Assembly (NCBI GenBank): GCA_019828595.1
Contig: JAHQRK010000007.1
Location: forward strand, 1 to 64,000
DNA length: 64,000 nt
From: Aphanomyces cochlioides
Lineage: Eukaryota; Oomycota; Saprolegniomycetes; Saprolegniales; Verrucalvaceae
Reading direction: 5' to 3'
The position numbers and the translations under genes were made by a program. The notes under the pieces were generated by a model. It made no database searches and was not told the DNA's origin. It was given only the letters and a program-made list of their open reading frames with translations. Every line of letters begins with the position of its first letter. The first letter of the stretch is position 1. Below are positions 46,396 through 56,765 of this stretch, piece after piece.

Positions 46396-49300
46396 TGGAG
46401 CGGAAAGGCTTTGCAACTGGCAACTGTCTAGTGCGTTTCGGTCTTCCGTCTTTGCATTCATTTTCTATTCGTTGCCATTTCTTTCTTTCTTCGTCAATAT
46501 CTTTTTCGTGATCGTCAAGCGATTTGTCCTTACGCTTTTTGTTTCTCACGCCATGATTGTTGTTTTCATCAGGGGTCGCACTAGATCCAGCTTCCTCAAA
46601 TTCATCATCAACATCTCTCGTAATGCCGCTGCCAAGTGTATTCTGTTCCTCATTGTCTGTTTCATCACTGGCAATACTATTTCCATCATCGATCGATGCG
46701 TTGTGCTCTACATCCACCATAGACTGTGGAAGTTCTGGAATATCCAATACAGGTAGAGTCACAAAAGGAATTTCAGCTGGAAGCTCATCTGTAACTTCTC
46801 GACTTGCTATCACAATAAGTTGCTGAACGTACGAGGTCTCAATTGTAGTGTCTTCATAAAATTTGACATTGTTGTATCTGGACAAACAACATTTTCCAGT
46901 CTCGACACTAAGCATGCTGTAGCCCCGACTCGGTCCATCATATCCCATCATAAGGCATGGCCTTGACTGGTGTGATAATTTCCCTTTTCGGTACTTTTTA
47001 TCCACAAACATTATCCCAACACAGCCAAAGGGTCGCAGATGTTTAACATTGGGCACTTCGCCGTAGAGAGCTTCGAATGGTGTAAGCCCATCAAGAGCTT
47101 TTGTCGCAGTCCTATTTTCAGTATACACCACATACTCAATTGCTTCTCCCCACAATTCCTCTGGCATACCAGACGCTGTCAATACAGCTCGTGTTTTATT
47201 CAGTAGCACAAGATTCGTTTTCTCAATCAACGAGATCTCTTGCGGAGAATATGGATGTGTCCACTGCTGCTTGATTCGCTTTCGTTTTAAAACGGTGGCC
47301 AATTGATCATTTCGGAACATTTTATCATCGTCAGACGAGATGACCTTAATGCCTGGTCCAAACTCATGCTCAATGTTATCGATCAATTCAAGCAATGCAG
47401 ACGTCGCTTGCTTCTTCCTTTCAAGCAGTACAATCCATTTAAATCTCGAGCCTTCATCAATAGCCGCAAGATAAGCTGTTTTCAACGATGGTGTAATAGG
47501 GCCATTCAAGAAACCAATATTCACGATAATCTTGTGTAGTGGTTCCGTAGTTCTAGAAGGATTTGTATTCCTGAACGACATCTTTTTCATCTTTGCAGCC
47601 ACGCAGGACATGCATCCACGATCATCGTCCAAGTCTACCTTTCGTAATTCCATTCCTTTAACACGGCCTTCGCGAAACATATTTTTCACGACATTCATAT
47701 TGGCATGAGCAAGACGGTTGTGCCATTTCCGCAGCAAGCTCTTGTTTTCGGCAACAGGCGCAGTGGTATAAAGTGTCTGTGCACTATTCACATTCACCAC
47801 TCTGCCAACGTGACGATACATTCCGTTCTTCAGCCAAAAATCCAGTTTAATTTCATCACTAACAAGGCTGCAGCATCGGTTGTCTGGAGTGTACTGAGCC
47901 ATCATTCCAAACTCCTCTCTCATCATAGACTGACTGATTAAGTTGACTTTTGCTTCACTGTCAAAATTGCAGACTAGTTGAACTTGGCGATACTCATGTT
48001 CCAATTCATCAAAGAATGCTAAGGTTGCCACCCCACATCGCTGAGTACACGTCTTTCCATCAAACCATTTTACACTCGTTTCATCATTAGAAAAGTCGGT
48101 AAAGGATGGTAAGTGATTGCAAATGTTAACGTGGCTGGCGTTATCCAGGATGAACTCAATTTGTTCTCCTTGTTCGTCAAGATCTTCGGTAAATAGTACG
48201 TCACCAACGTAGTTCACATCATCCGTGGATCTCTTGTTGATGTTTGTTTGCCAAGGAGTAGATTTTCCCTTTAGGATTGGCTTCAAGCTTACTTTCTTGT
48301 TCTGCCTCTCCTCCTTGAATTTTACTTTTCGTTTATTTCCAACTTTAGCTCCCGATGTAACATTCACACTTGACTGTGATTCACCTCCACCGGATGGACA
48401 GTACCTCTGGACATGGCCAAATTCCCCACAGTTGTAGCATTTAACTCGGGATATGTCTTTCTTCTTTCGAAAAAATGGTTGCTTAGTAGATTGTGGACGT
48501 TCTTTACCAGATCGAAAATGACCAAAAGATTTCTGCTTCATTCTTTTAGTAAAGTGCACTTGTTCTTGCACATCATCTGGATCCCACGTCTCTCGTTTAT
48601 CTTCATACTCTGACTGAAGTGTTGCTGTAATATCAATCAAAGGCATGTGCTCCAATGCATCTCCAGGAAAGTTTGACGATAAGTTGAGGTACTTTCGAGT
48701 ATTTCGTAGTAAAATTTCCCTTTCCTCTCCTTCAGACAAGGGCCTCCCCATACTTGCAAGATCGTGTTTCTTCTTCGCAAAGTTGATTAAGTATTGATGG
48801 ATGGTCTCACGATAGGGGTCAAAGTGATATTCAATCAATCGCGCTTTACAATCGAGTTTGTTCATGAAAGGTCGAGTCGCATGCTGACGTTCCAACCATT
48901 TGAACTTGTCTGCAACAGTAGCAAGATCACACACTGCTACCTTGTTGCTTTTATCCAGTGAAGTAACGAGTAATTCATTTGCCATAGCTTCTCGTTTCAT
49001 AAATTCGGCAAATTTTCGAGGCGTTTTTACTCTGTCAGGGGCCATTTGATTCCCAAAAAGAACATCCCAAACGCCTTGCCTCTGAGCAACAGCACGAATA
49101 TCTTCACGACATGTTGTCCAGTCCACTCCATCGAACGGCATAATCTTGAAAGGATTCGTAAATGAATTCCTTTTTAAACCAGATGTTTCATACTCATCAG
49201 TCTCTTCTGGGCTTCCATCAGCGCCACATGAAGCAAGATCGATATCACTCTCACTGTCTGAACTGGAAATGGATTCATTCTCCATCGAGCTGCTTGAGTT

Positions 49301-49837
49301 ATACTCGCCAATTGAGAAATCACTGTCATCAGGGTCACTATCATAATTGCCATCGTCGTGATCGCTGGGTGGTCCACCGCCATTAAGGCGCTTTGATCTT
49401 CTCGGTGGCAGTTGACTTTCAAGTCTTTCAATAGGTCTAGCAGGCGGTTTCTCCTCTATGTCACTGTCATCGTCACCATGGGAGGAATTTCCTCCAGGTG
49501 ATTTCTGAAGTTTCGATTGCGTTAAACGGTCTTGAAGGAGTTTTCTAAGGCCAGCAACATTGAGTCCTGCACCTCTCATAATCTCGCAGACTTCTGAGCT
49601 TTTTTGTTCACTCATTTGTCTAGCCGTATCATCTTCCATACCCATGGGAACCATGCTGGCAGCATCAGATGATTGTAAATTATCAGTAGGTAAGTTGCTG
49701 CGAGTAGGCCCCTCCGCCAAACAACGACTTCTCGTAGGCACTGGTCGATCGCCTAAGATCCCACTCGGTTGAACGGATAAGTTCGTTTTCTTGGCCTTCG
49801 ACATAACACCAACAGTTCTAGTAGCCGTTGGGCTCAT
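46379..49837 (-). CDS. Copia 2 Gag-protease-integrase polyprotein
   Basis: One uninterrupted frame of 1152 residues. A Ser/Asp-rich N-terminus and a Gag region (LEHMPLIDITATLQSEYEDK) are followed by a CCHC zinc knuckle (CYNCGEFGHVQRYC, near residue 475), an aspartic protease-like site that reads LDNASH instead of the usual DSGA/DTGA, GAG-pre-integrase (LLRKWHNRLAHANMN), and an integrase core with AIDEGSRFKWI, SSDDDKMF and SLIEKTNLVLLNKTRAVL. The C-terminus stops just where the reverse transcriptase linker should begin, at the inversion border. An intact frame in a defective element suggests recent rearrangement or selection for these parts. Confidence 0.85.
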   Translation of the reverse strand: MSPTATRTVGVMSKAKKTNLSVQPSGILGDRPVPTRSRCLAEGPTRSNLPTDNLQSSDAASMVPMGMEDDTARQMSEQKSSEVCEIMRGAGLNVAGLRKLLQDRLTQSKLQKSPGGNSSHGDDDSDIEEKPPARPIERLESQLPPRRSKRLNGGGPPSDHDDGNYDSDPDDSDFSIGEYNSSSSMENESISSSDSESDIDLASCGADGSPEETDEYETSGLKRNSFTNPFKIMPFDGVDWTTCREDIRAVAQRQGVWDVLFGNQMAPDRVKTPRKFAEFMKREAMANELLVTSLDKSNKVAVCDLATVADKFKWLERQHATRPFMNKLDCKARLIEYHFDPYRETIHQYLINFAKKKHDLASMGRPLSEGEEREILLRNTRKYLNLSSNFPGDALEHMPLIDITATLQSEYEDKRETWDPDDVQEQVHFTKRMKQKSFGHFRSGKERPQSTKQPFFRKKKDISRVKCYNCGEFGHVQRYCPSGGGESQSSVNVTSGAKVGNKRKVKFKEERQNKKVSLKPILKGKSTPWQTNINKRSTDDVNYVGDVLFTEDLDEQGEQIEFILDNASHVNICNHLPSFTDFSNDETSVKWFDGKTCTQRCGVATLAFFDELEHEYRQVQLVCNFDSEAKVNLISQSMMREEFGMMAQYTPDNRCCSLVSDEIKLDFWLKNGMYRHVGRVVNVNSAQTLYTTAPVAENKSLLRKWHNRLAHANMNVVKNMFREGRVKGMELRKVDLDDDRGCMSCVAAKMKKMSFRNTNPSRTTEPLHKIIVNIGFLNGPITPSLKTAYLAAIDEGSRFKWIVLLERKKQATSALLELIDNIEHEFGPGIKVISSDDDKMFRNDQLATVLKRKRIKQQWTHPYSPQEISLIEKTNLVLLNKTRAVLTASGMPEELWGEAIEYVVYTENRTATKALDGLTPFEALYGEVPNVKHLRPFGCVGIMFVDKKYRKGKLSHQSRPCLMMGYDGPSRGYSMLSVETGKCCLSRYNNVKFYEDTTIETSYVQQLIVIASREVTDELPAEIPFVTLPVLDIPELPQSMVDVEHNASIDDGNSIASDETDNEEQNTLGSGITRDVDDEFEEAGSSATPDENNNHGVRNKKRKDKSLDDHEKDIDEERKKWQRIENECKDGRPKRTRQLPVAKPFRSMIIHN

Positions 49838-49841
49838 AACC
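49830..49841 (-). promoter_or_regulatory. Copia 2 primer-binding site
   Basis: The plus strand reads GGGCTCATAACC directly next to the LTR, identical to the anticodon arm of initiator tRNA-Met as known from plants and fungi. The minus strand would pair with that internal segment, as in the half-tRNA priming of Drosophila copia. The ATG of the polyprotein (49835-49837) lies within the site. Confidence 0.7.
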
Positions 49842-50284
49842 TAGAAGTAATCTGAACAAAAACGGGCTTGCAGAGGAACTGTAGTTGTCGTAGAAGGCGC
49901 TAAAAGCAACACAACAATTTAGTAGCAAACGTCCCAAAAAGGAAGTGGAAACCCAGCTCCAGCTGAACCCAAAAGGTTTCGCTAGCTAACTGCCATAAGG
50001 CCGTTCCGTTAGTGCTGATAAAACCACTCCCTGTCCAATAGATTAGACACTTACAAAATACTGCAAACACATAGGCTCCGTGTGCTGGCTTTGTCCCATA
50101 TATCGCAGTGTCTCTGTTGGCTCACACTTCCCAAATGTCCCTCCTTGGCAACACCATGTGCAGCTCCGACAAGTCCAAGTTGTGAGCCGCCTGAGCACCA
50201 AATATCAGCATGACAATCACAGCCCAACGCATGCACCATAGTAGATAGCTGTGGATTACTTTGTAGAGTTTCAAATACCGCATA
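49842..50284 (-). repeat. Copia 2 5' LTR
   Basis: 443 bp, matching the 3' LTR base for base by eye except at the fifth base from its outer end. It should contain the element promoter; no TATA box was singled out. Confidence 0.85.
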
Positions 50285-50289
50285 GAAGA

Positions 50290-50956
50290 TAGCGACGCAA
50301 TTCAGTAACGATGTTTGCGACTGGCCCCTGAAATCGTGCAGAGTTAGAAACCCTTTTCGACTGTCACGCCCAACTCGATCTGGTATAGTCGCCTAACAGC
50401 TACGACGCTGTCGTGCTAACTCAGGAATTGCCATTGAGCTACTTGAGTTGGTTGTTGTTGGGAGTGACTATTCCCCCTTTAGGTTTCACTTTCATAGAGT
50501 TTTCGGCAGGTTTGAGGCAGACTGTGGGTGAAATGCGACGGCATCCAAATTCTTGGCTCTCGTATTGTGTTGGAAGGCTGTAGGAATAGCCAAATTGGAG
50601 GAAGTTGTCATTTCCTGATTCGTCCACAAACGAAACCACTAGCATTTCGTCATCAACTTGTGTATGATTTCAAACTTTCTTCACTGGCAAAAGGCAGAAC
50701 GTGTTTTTCTATACCGGTTTGTTGGAGGAAATGACTTTGCTGAGACCCTGCAAAGCAACTTTTGCTCGTAAGATGCCCAAATGCTGTCTCCTTGAATATG
50801 GTGCACATCAGCTTAAGACAGCGAAATTTATAGCCTAGCGCCTCTCGCTATAAGTCCTTTGAAAGTGCATATTCAGGTATGTAAGACCACAAAATCGTTA
50901 GCGCTGGACAAGACGAAGAGAAGTTATCGCTTGGTTTTTCAATCCGATGAAAACTA
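50290..50956. other. Stretch between copia 2 and the PIF element
   Basis: No recognisable gene. A minus frame at 50645-50439 and plus frames of about 65 codons are present. Joining 45353 to 50290 restores the site before copia 2 inserted; a minus frame stays open across that join but was not recognised. Confidence 0.35.
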
Positions 50957-51087
50957 TAAGAGCGCGTTCGGGTGCCAACATTTTTCACGAAATACTCGAG
51001 ATTTCATGGAAAAAATCGATTATATGAAATCCTCTCATTCTCGAGCGTTCGGATGGGCTTTCAATATCGTGATATCGAGAAAAATAA

Positions 51088-51613
51088 GAGCGCGTTCGGT
51101 GGCCACAAAATAATATGATATTTTTAAAATATCATGAAAAAAATCGATATCATGATATTGGGTTTCGTATACAGCGTTCGGTTGTCATCGTTATATCATG
51201 AACTTTCCGAAAAATGTCATAATAATATCGTGAAAAAAATATACACCTCTGACCCTGTATATTTATATTGGAATATCGTTGAAGGTGCTTTGTGGTCGGG
51301 CCTGAATGGCACTCGAGTCTCAAGGAAGGGTGGATCTGCGTGAGAGGTCCACCGAGAAGCAAGAAGACAAGCACATTTTGCTCTACCACTGCCAGTCTTT
51401 TGCATGATGTTCCAGTACTGAAGTGATGCTGTTGAAACCAAACAATCGTAACCGGTTAGCGAGCGTATGAACCGGACACAGATGAAAACATGAAATATGG
51501 AACGCCCTTGATATAAAACGATATCTGTGAAATAATGATATTTTGCTTGAATCAAATATAGCAATTTCATGATATGAAATATCACAATATTTCGTTGACC
51601 ACCGAACGCGCTC
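51088..51613. mobile_element. Related MITE nested in the PIF 3 left end
   Basis: A 526-bp unit bounded by GAGCGCGTTCGGTGG at 51088 and its reverse complement at 51613, each flanked by TAA (51085-51087, 51614-51616). It has no transposase frame and is rich in ATGATAT/ATATCAT palindromes. It shares its ends with PIF 3 and was presumably moved by that transposase. A further truncated end (GCGTTCGGTTGTCA) lies at about 51173. Confidence 0.7.
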
Positions 51614-51712
51614 TAACATGAAAAGGGAGTGATTATTTCATGAAATTGAAATACAGGCCAGGACATGTATTTCTTTTTCATGACATTTCATTTGTGGTGG
51701 ACTCCTTGCGTC

Positions 51713-52980
51713 ATGGACGAGGACGCGAACCTCAATCACCGTCGTCGTCGACGAATTGCCACATGGCAAGCTGGTACGTCACCACGCATTTGTGCCATCT
51801 CCCCTGTCGGACGTCAGTTTTGACCGGTGCAGCATACGTACAAGAGCTTCTGGACGCCAATGCAAACACGTCACGGCGCCACGAATGCATGCGCATGGAT
51901 GGAGATGTCTTCGAACGCTTGCATAAGCTCCTGACTGATCACGGCGGGTTGGCATCGTCACGTAGTGTTGCTAGTCGTGAGAAATTGATGATCTTCATGT
52001 ACATTGTGGGCCAAGCCGCGAGTAACAGATCCGCACAAGAGCGATTTCAACATTCAAGGGACACAATTTCGAGGAACTATCAATGTTGACCCATGTTCAT
52101 TATTGCATTAGAGTATTTCATCAAGTTCTAAACGCCATCATTCGTTGTAGCCCATTCGTCATGCGTCTACCAAATCCCAACAAGTATCCGTTTGAGATTC
52201 ATTCGAGCCCGAAATGGTTTCCCTTCTTCAGAGACTGCATTGGCGCGCTCGATGGAACACACATCCCAGCCTTTGTTCCAATTGGAGAACAAAAACCATT
52301 CAGAAATCGGAAGGGATATCTGAGCCAAAATGTCCTGGGAGTATGTTCGTTCGACTTGCAGTTTGTTTACGTTCTAGCTGACTGGGAAGGTTCAGCCTCT
52401 GATGGCGCTGTATTCCAGCATGCTCTACGTAATGGTTTAAATATCCCTGAAGGAAAGTACTATCCCTTGACTCGTAAGTGCATGACTCCCTACCGTGGAG
52501 TCCGCTATCATTTGAGAGAGTGGGCTCAAAGCAATGCTAAGTAAGTAAATGTTATATGCATCTCACAATTATCTACTTTAGACCGCGCTGTGCGAAGGAG
52601 TTGTATAACCTGCGTCATGCACAGCTACGCAACGTCATAGAGAGGGTATTCGGTGTGATGAAGAAGCGATTTCCAATACTGAGGTAAGCGATCTGCCATG
52701 GCGAACTACATTCTTTCTCTCTAGAACGGCCCCTGAGTTTGATCTGTCAGTTAAAGTCCAACTAGTTCAAGCCTTGGCAGTGCTGCACAATTTCATTCGT
52801 CTCCATGGAGGTGATGATCTAATCACTCGGCAATACGGCTATGACGTACTAACTGGCCGAAGACGAGCAAAGCCGTGTCAACTGTCTACTGGAAGCTCAG
52901 GATATGAATATGAGATGGCCAAAAAGCTGCGCGATGACATAGCAAATTCCATGTGGGCACATTTTATTAGTAGCTCATAA
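51713..52980 (+). CDS. PIF/Harbinger transposase with four introns
   Basis: Exons 51713-51773, 51833-52073, 52112-52540, 52582-52683 and 52725-52980 join to exactly 362 residues. The product starts MDEDANLNHRRRRRIATWQA, has a helix-turn-helix (REKLMIFMYIVGQ...RFQHSRDTISR) and the DDE core GALDGTHIPAF, DWEGSASDGAVF and RNVIERVFGVMKKRFPIL, with Asp, Asp and Glu in place. Introns are 59, 38, 41 and 41 bp; intron 2 (52074-52111) begins GA instead of GT, although joining it restores the frame. If that donor is dead the gene is recently broken; otherwise it is a rare GA-AG intron. Confidence 0.85.
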
Positions 52981-53048
52981 TCGAATCAATAAGACTAAAC
53001 AAACCATCAGCCAGATAGAACATTGATTTGTCGCTTCAGCCATATGTC

Positions 53049-53933
53049 TCATGGAGCTCCGGCCGGTAGGAGTAGAAAAAGCTCGGCTTTGGATGGCTCA
53101 AGCATTACATCGTAAGCTACGGCCATCTCATTGTCATCAATTTGGTCCAAATATTCGCCATTCAGTAAAGCAACGGCTTCAGCAGACGCCTTCCTCAAAG
53201 CGCAAGAACGCACCGCTGTACTCTCCTTCTCAAGCTGAACCCAAGCTTCGATTGATTTTGCAATTGCCATTCCTGGGGTGTTCCGTTTGCGAATTGATGT
53301 CGTTGTTGCTTTGCGCTTCTTTGATTCATCTTCCTCGCTAGATATATCTTCGCCCATTGCAGTCGAATGGTCGTTTTCGTGATACAGCGACAAAGAATCA
53401 TTGGCAAGTTCGTCGTCCGATAGCGCCAGCTCGCCTCCAATGGATGAAGCCAATGCTCCCTCTGCCAACATTCCGTCAAAATGCACGGCCAATGCGTCCT
53501 GGTTTTCGATTCCTTCACGCTGTATGCTCCTCATCTTGGCTTGGACTTGCTATGACTTGACGGCAATGCGCTCAGCCCACACAGTCTCGGGAGCAGTTGG
53601 TTTCTTAAGTTCATCGTCCCAACCAAACCCACTGTCATCCTTGAGCGAGAGAAAGAGCTTCCAATCAGCCTTGAGCTACACAGAACACAGATAGGACATA
53701 GAGTTGCGAGATATGATGCGATAAGCTACCTGGTTGTACCGTGTCTTGACTTTGTTTCGATCAAGCTCTAATCCGAAGCGGGCGTTGAACTTGGAGAGTA
53801 TAGCTGTCCAAGCCTCCTTTTTGAACCCTGAGTCGGTTTGCTTTCCTGCTTCCTTCTGTCGAAGCAGCAACTTGACAAGGTATGCATCCTTATCTGCATC
53901 CCACTTGGCACGCGTCTTTGATGCGTTGTTCAT
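53049..53933 (-). pseudogene. PIF 3 ORF1, Myb/SANT-like partner with one stop
   Basis: Exon 1 from 53933 encodes a Myb/SANT-like domain (KTRAKWDADKDAYLVKLLLR, LDRNKVKTRYNQ). A 54-bp intron leads to LKADWKLFLSLKDDSGFGWD, and the same frame then meets a TAG at about 53552 before an acidic, Ser-rich C-terminal half (MRSIQREG... to 53049). The order matches the ORF1 protein of PIF/Harbinger elements. The transposase gene and this gene converge, with 69 bp between stops, the same layout as in the unit at 10684-12516. Confidence 0.7.
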
Positions 53934-54135
53934 ATGACAATGTGATGGTTGGTTTTCAGAACGTTGACCCTCTGCGGATTATCCGTATCACTCCCAAAGT
54001 GTAAATATGCGTGTCATGCCGAACGCCCATGAATTTCACAATCAGCTGAATATCATCATATTCCTCTTTGGGCAATATCAAGTTTTCACGAAATGATGTT
54101 TTCATGAAATCCATTGACAACCGAACGCGCTCTAA

Positions 54136-54643
54136 AAGTTATACTTGAGTGAAGTAGATATTTAACGTCAGTGCTTTGAACTGTGAAGATGTATAGTCTG
54201 TCATAAATTGGCCGTTCGATCTATCTTGATGATTGTATACTTATGATATCCGGACTATTTATCCGGACACATTGATGAGTTTGACCACTTGACACCTAAA
54301 TAACGTTTAATTAATTGGTTAAACGCAAAAATCAGTAGGTCTAACTTATTACAGTCTACGTTATATAATAAAACCATGTGAGATCAAATTGGCCAGAATG
54401 CAGTCTGCAGCTGATGTGCTCCATATCATGGTCGACAAAAAATTTCACATCTGACGTATCCCGTTGCCACTTCGCATCATATAGCAACCCCCCCTTGAAA
54501 ATTTCTTCGGGGGGCTTTGATATGCAAGTGTCTATTCAGACAATAGAGTTAGTTCCCTTCAAAATACCAGAGCTCGACATGCATTAATTCGATAAGTTCA
54601 GTTTGGTGGCGACGAGTCGCCCCTCGGCGTGAATTAAGCTCGC
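54136..54643. other. Gap between PIF 3 and the foldback element
   Basis: AT-rich and non-coding. It contains ATCCGGACTATTTATCCGGA (54248 onward), two near-copies of the TATCCGGA half-palindrome, and a small CCCCCC/GGGGGG hairpin at about 54489-54517. Confidence 0.4.
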
Positions 54644-54652
54644 AAATCTGAT

Positions 54653-56756
54653 GGGAGACTTTAAACATCCTACCCCTTTTTTATTTGTCCTACCCTTTTT
54701 AACTTGAATAAAATATGTGCATACAAATAACGGTATAACCACTAATCTAGTATGGCTAGTTGTTCTACTAGCATCTTTGTGTTTGCTTCGTGTCTGGATT
54801 GACCGATGGATATCACAAACAACTTAAAAGCATTGTGATGATTTCTTTGGAAACACAAAGCGAGGAATAATATTCATCAAAGCATTGGAACTGGAACCAA
54901 ACTCATGTCTAATTGGATAAACTCTATTTTGATTCCTTTGAAGAGTATAGTGCTTTCCATGCACAAGGGATAAATGAACGGACAATGAATCGGAGTCGTC
55001 TCACTCCATAAAAGTGTTGCGCATTGGAAGTAGACATGCACTCCAAGGCTTGCAGCTTCAATAGCCTGCATTTTCTTCGTGGTTGAAGCACACTTGACTC
55101 GATCAGAGTGACGGCTTACGTCATTATTAATAGTAGTGATAACTTTACTCAAGAAAGCGTGCATTACAGTTCGGTGCAACAAGAGTTCAGCCAACAATTC
55201 TCATTATGAAGCAACTCATTATGACGCTACTGGTGCGCCAATATTAGCGCTGAGTCTGTGGTATACTTATAGATCTGAAATAATTTGACATCTTGTTTAT
55301 GATAATTCATTCATTTGATGGGTAAAGATTTCAATTTGTCGTAGTTATGGGTCTACTTTACAAAACCAGCTAAACACTGTACTCAGCCAGTTCTGTGACT
55401 TTCAAATATTAAGGACAATCACGTCCATAACATACATTTACTTCGTGTCAATTTATTCTTACAGCAAGTCATTTGATTTCTGATGAGTCGCAAAAACCTT
55501 ACTATGGAAAAACTTTGAACAGCAGTGCAGGTACGGAGGATTAACAATGACGCAGTTGAGTACTGTTTTAATCCATTCTGTTGAACTACCATTTAATACA
55601 CTGCGCAGGATGAAGGCAAAACATTCCCCTTCGCCCAAAAATTACATGTGCATGGCAAACTGCTTGAAATCTTCACATGTCCCTGGATGCATTTGAATCG
55701 CATTCTACTGCATCATTGTTGTGCATTTCTACCTGCAGTGCAGTTCAAGGGCTTTCTATAGTAAGGTTATGCAATGTGACTTGTCCAAAAGCAGTCGATT
55801 GTCGTAGGAAAAACGAGAGAATTGTTTCCGTAGGTAAATTCTAAACGTGATTGCACTCAATAGGTCACACCATTTACCTGGATGCATTTTAAATCGTAGT
55901 CTGCTGCATCGTTGTTGAGCATTTGTATCTACAGTGGAGCTCAAAGTCTTTCGATAGTTAGATTATAGTGGCTCATGAGAAATCAATTAACTTGAAGTGA
56001 AATAATTGGTTGAGTACATCGCTTAGCAGCATTCATCAATTAGACCCATAACTACGACATACTGTCCACTACGGTGAATAATCTTTCCTCATCAAACGAA
56101 TGAATTATCGTTGACAGGATGTCAAAGCTATTTCAGAGATCTCAAATATCTCACAGACACATCATCAATATTGGCGGGCGCTTAAACACCGCGACTATGA
56201 GCTTCGTAGGCTAGACTTCTAAAGCACCGAATTGTAGTGCATGTGTTTTCTCGATTAAAGTTGTCAGTGCTAATGATTTAAACCGTCGTATTGATCGAAT
56301 CGCATGTGCCTTTAACTGTGCTATAATTACCAAGAAGAAGCAGGTTATTGAAGCTGCAAGCCTTGGAGTGCATGTCTACTTCCAATGCGCAACACTTTTA
56401 TGGAGTGAGACGACTCCGATTCATTGTCCGTTCATTTATCCCTTGTGCATGGAAAGCACTATACTCTTCAAAGGAATCAAAATAGAGTTTATCCAATTAG
56501 ACATGAGTTTGGTTCCAGTTCCAATGCTTTGATGAATATTATTCCTCGCTTTGTGTTTCCAAAGAAATCATCACAATGCTTTTAAGTTGTTTGTGATATC
56601 CATCGGTCAATCCAGACACGAAGCAAACACAAAGATGCTAGTAGAACAACTAGCCATACTAGATTAGTGGTTATACCGTTATTTGTATGCACATATTTTA
56701 TTCAAGTTAAAAAGGGTAGGACAAATAAAAAAGGGGTAGGATGTTTAAAGTCTCCC
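54653..56756. mobile_element. 2.1-kb foldback element, probably Mutator-like
   Basis: The arms 54653-55073 and 56346-56756 are inverted copies of each other, about 410-420 bp, identical as far as I could follow by eye. They begin GGGAGACTTTAAACATCC. Beyond them a weaker inverted match continues (for example TCGTAGTTATGGGTCTA at 55338 against 56041). The element is flanked by 9-bp direct repeats AAATCTGAT (54644-54652 and 56757-56765). Long arms and a 9-bp duplication fit Mutator-like elements. No transposase frame is present, so it is non-autonomous. Confidence 0.85.
55660..55975. repeat. Direct repeat in the foldback loop
   Basis: A segment of about 110 bp around 55670-55765 recurs, diverged, at about 55870-55975. 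Shared landmarks include CCTGGATGCATTT, CTGCATC.TTGTTG and CTTTC.ATAGT. The loop thus grew by internal duplication. Confidence 0.6.
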
Positions 56757-56765
56757 AAATCTGAT

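Larger units (their letters stand above)
45359..50284 (-). mobile_element. Young, rearranged copia retrotransposon (copia 2)
   Basis: Two 443-bp LTRs (45359-45801 and 49842-50284) differ, as far as I can see, at one position only (45797 T, 50280 G). A 5-bp target duplication GAAGA flanks the element (45354-45358 and 50285-50289). On the minus strand the order is LTR, primer-binding site, Gag-protease-integrase frame, rearranged RNase H, polypurine tract, LTR. Reverse transcriptase is absent. The near-identical LTRs mean recent transposition, so this defective copy was presumably mobilised by proteins from another element. Confidence 0.9.
50960..54132 (+). mobile_element. PIF/Harbinger element with TAA target duplications (PIF 3)
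   Basis: GAGCGCGTTCGG at 50960 and its reverse complement ending at 54132 form the terminal repeats. Both are flanked by TAA (50957-50959 and 54133-54135), the 3-bp duplication typical of PIF/Harbinger. Inside are a transposase gene (+) and a Myb-like gene (-), convergent. The left part also holds a second complete pair of the same termini (51088 and 51613), so the outer pairing given here is the simplest reading, not the only one. Confidence 0.75.
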
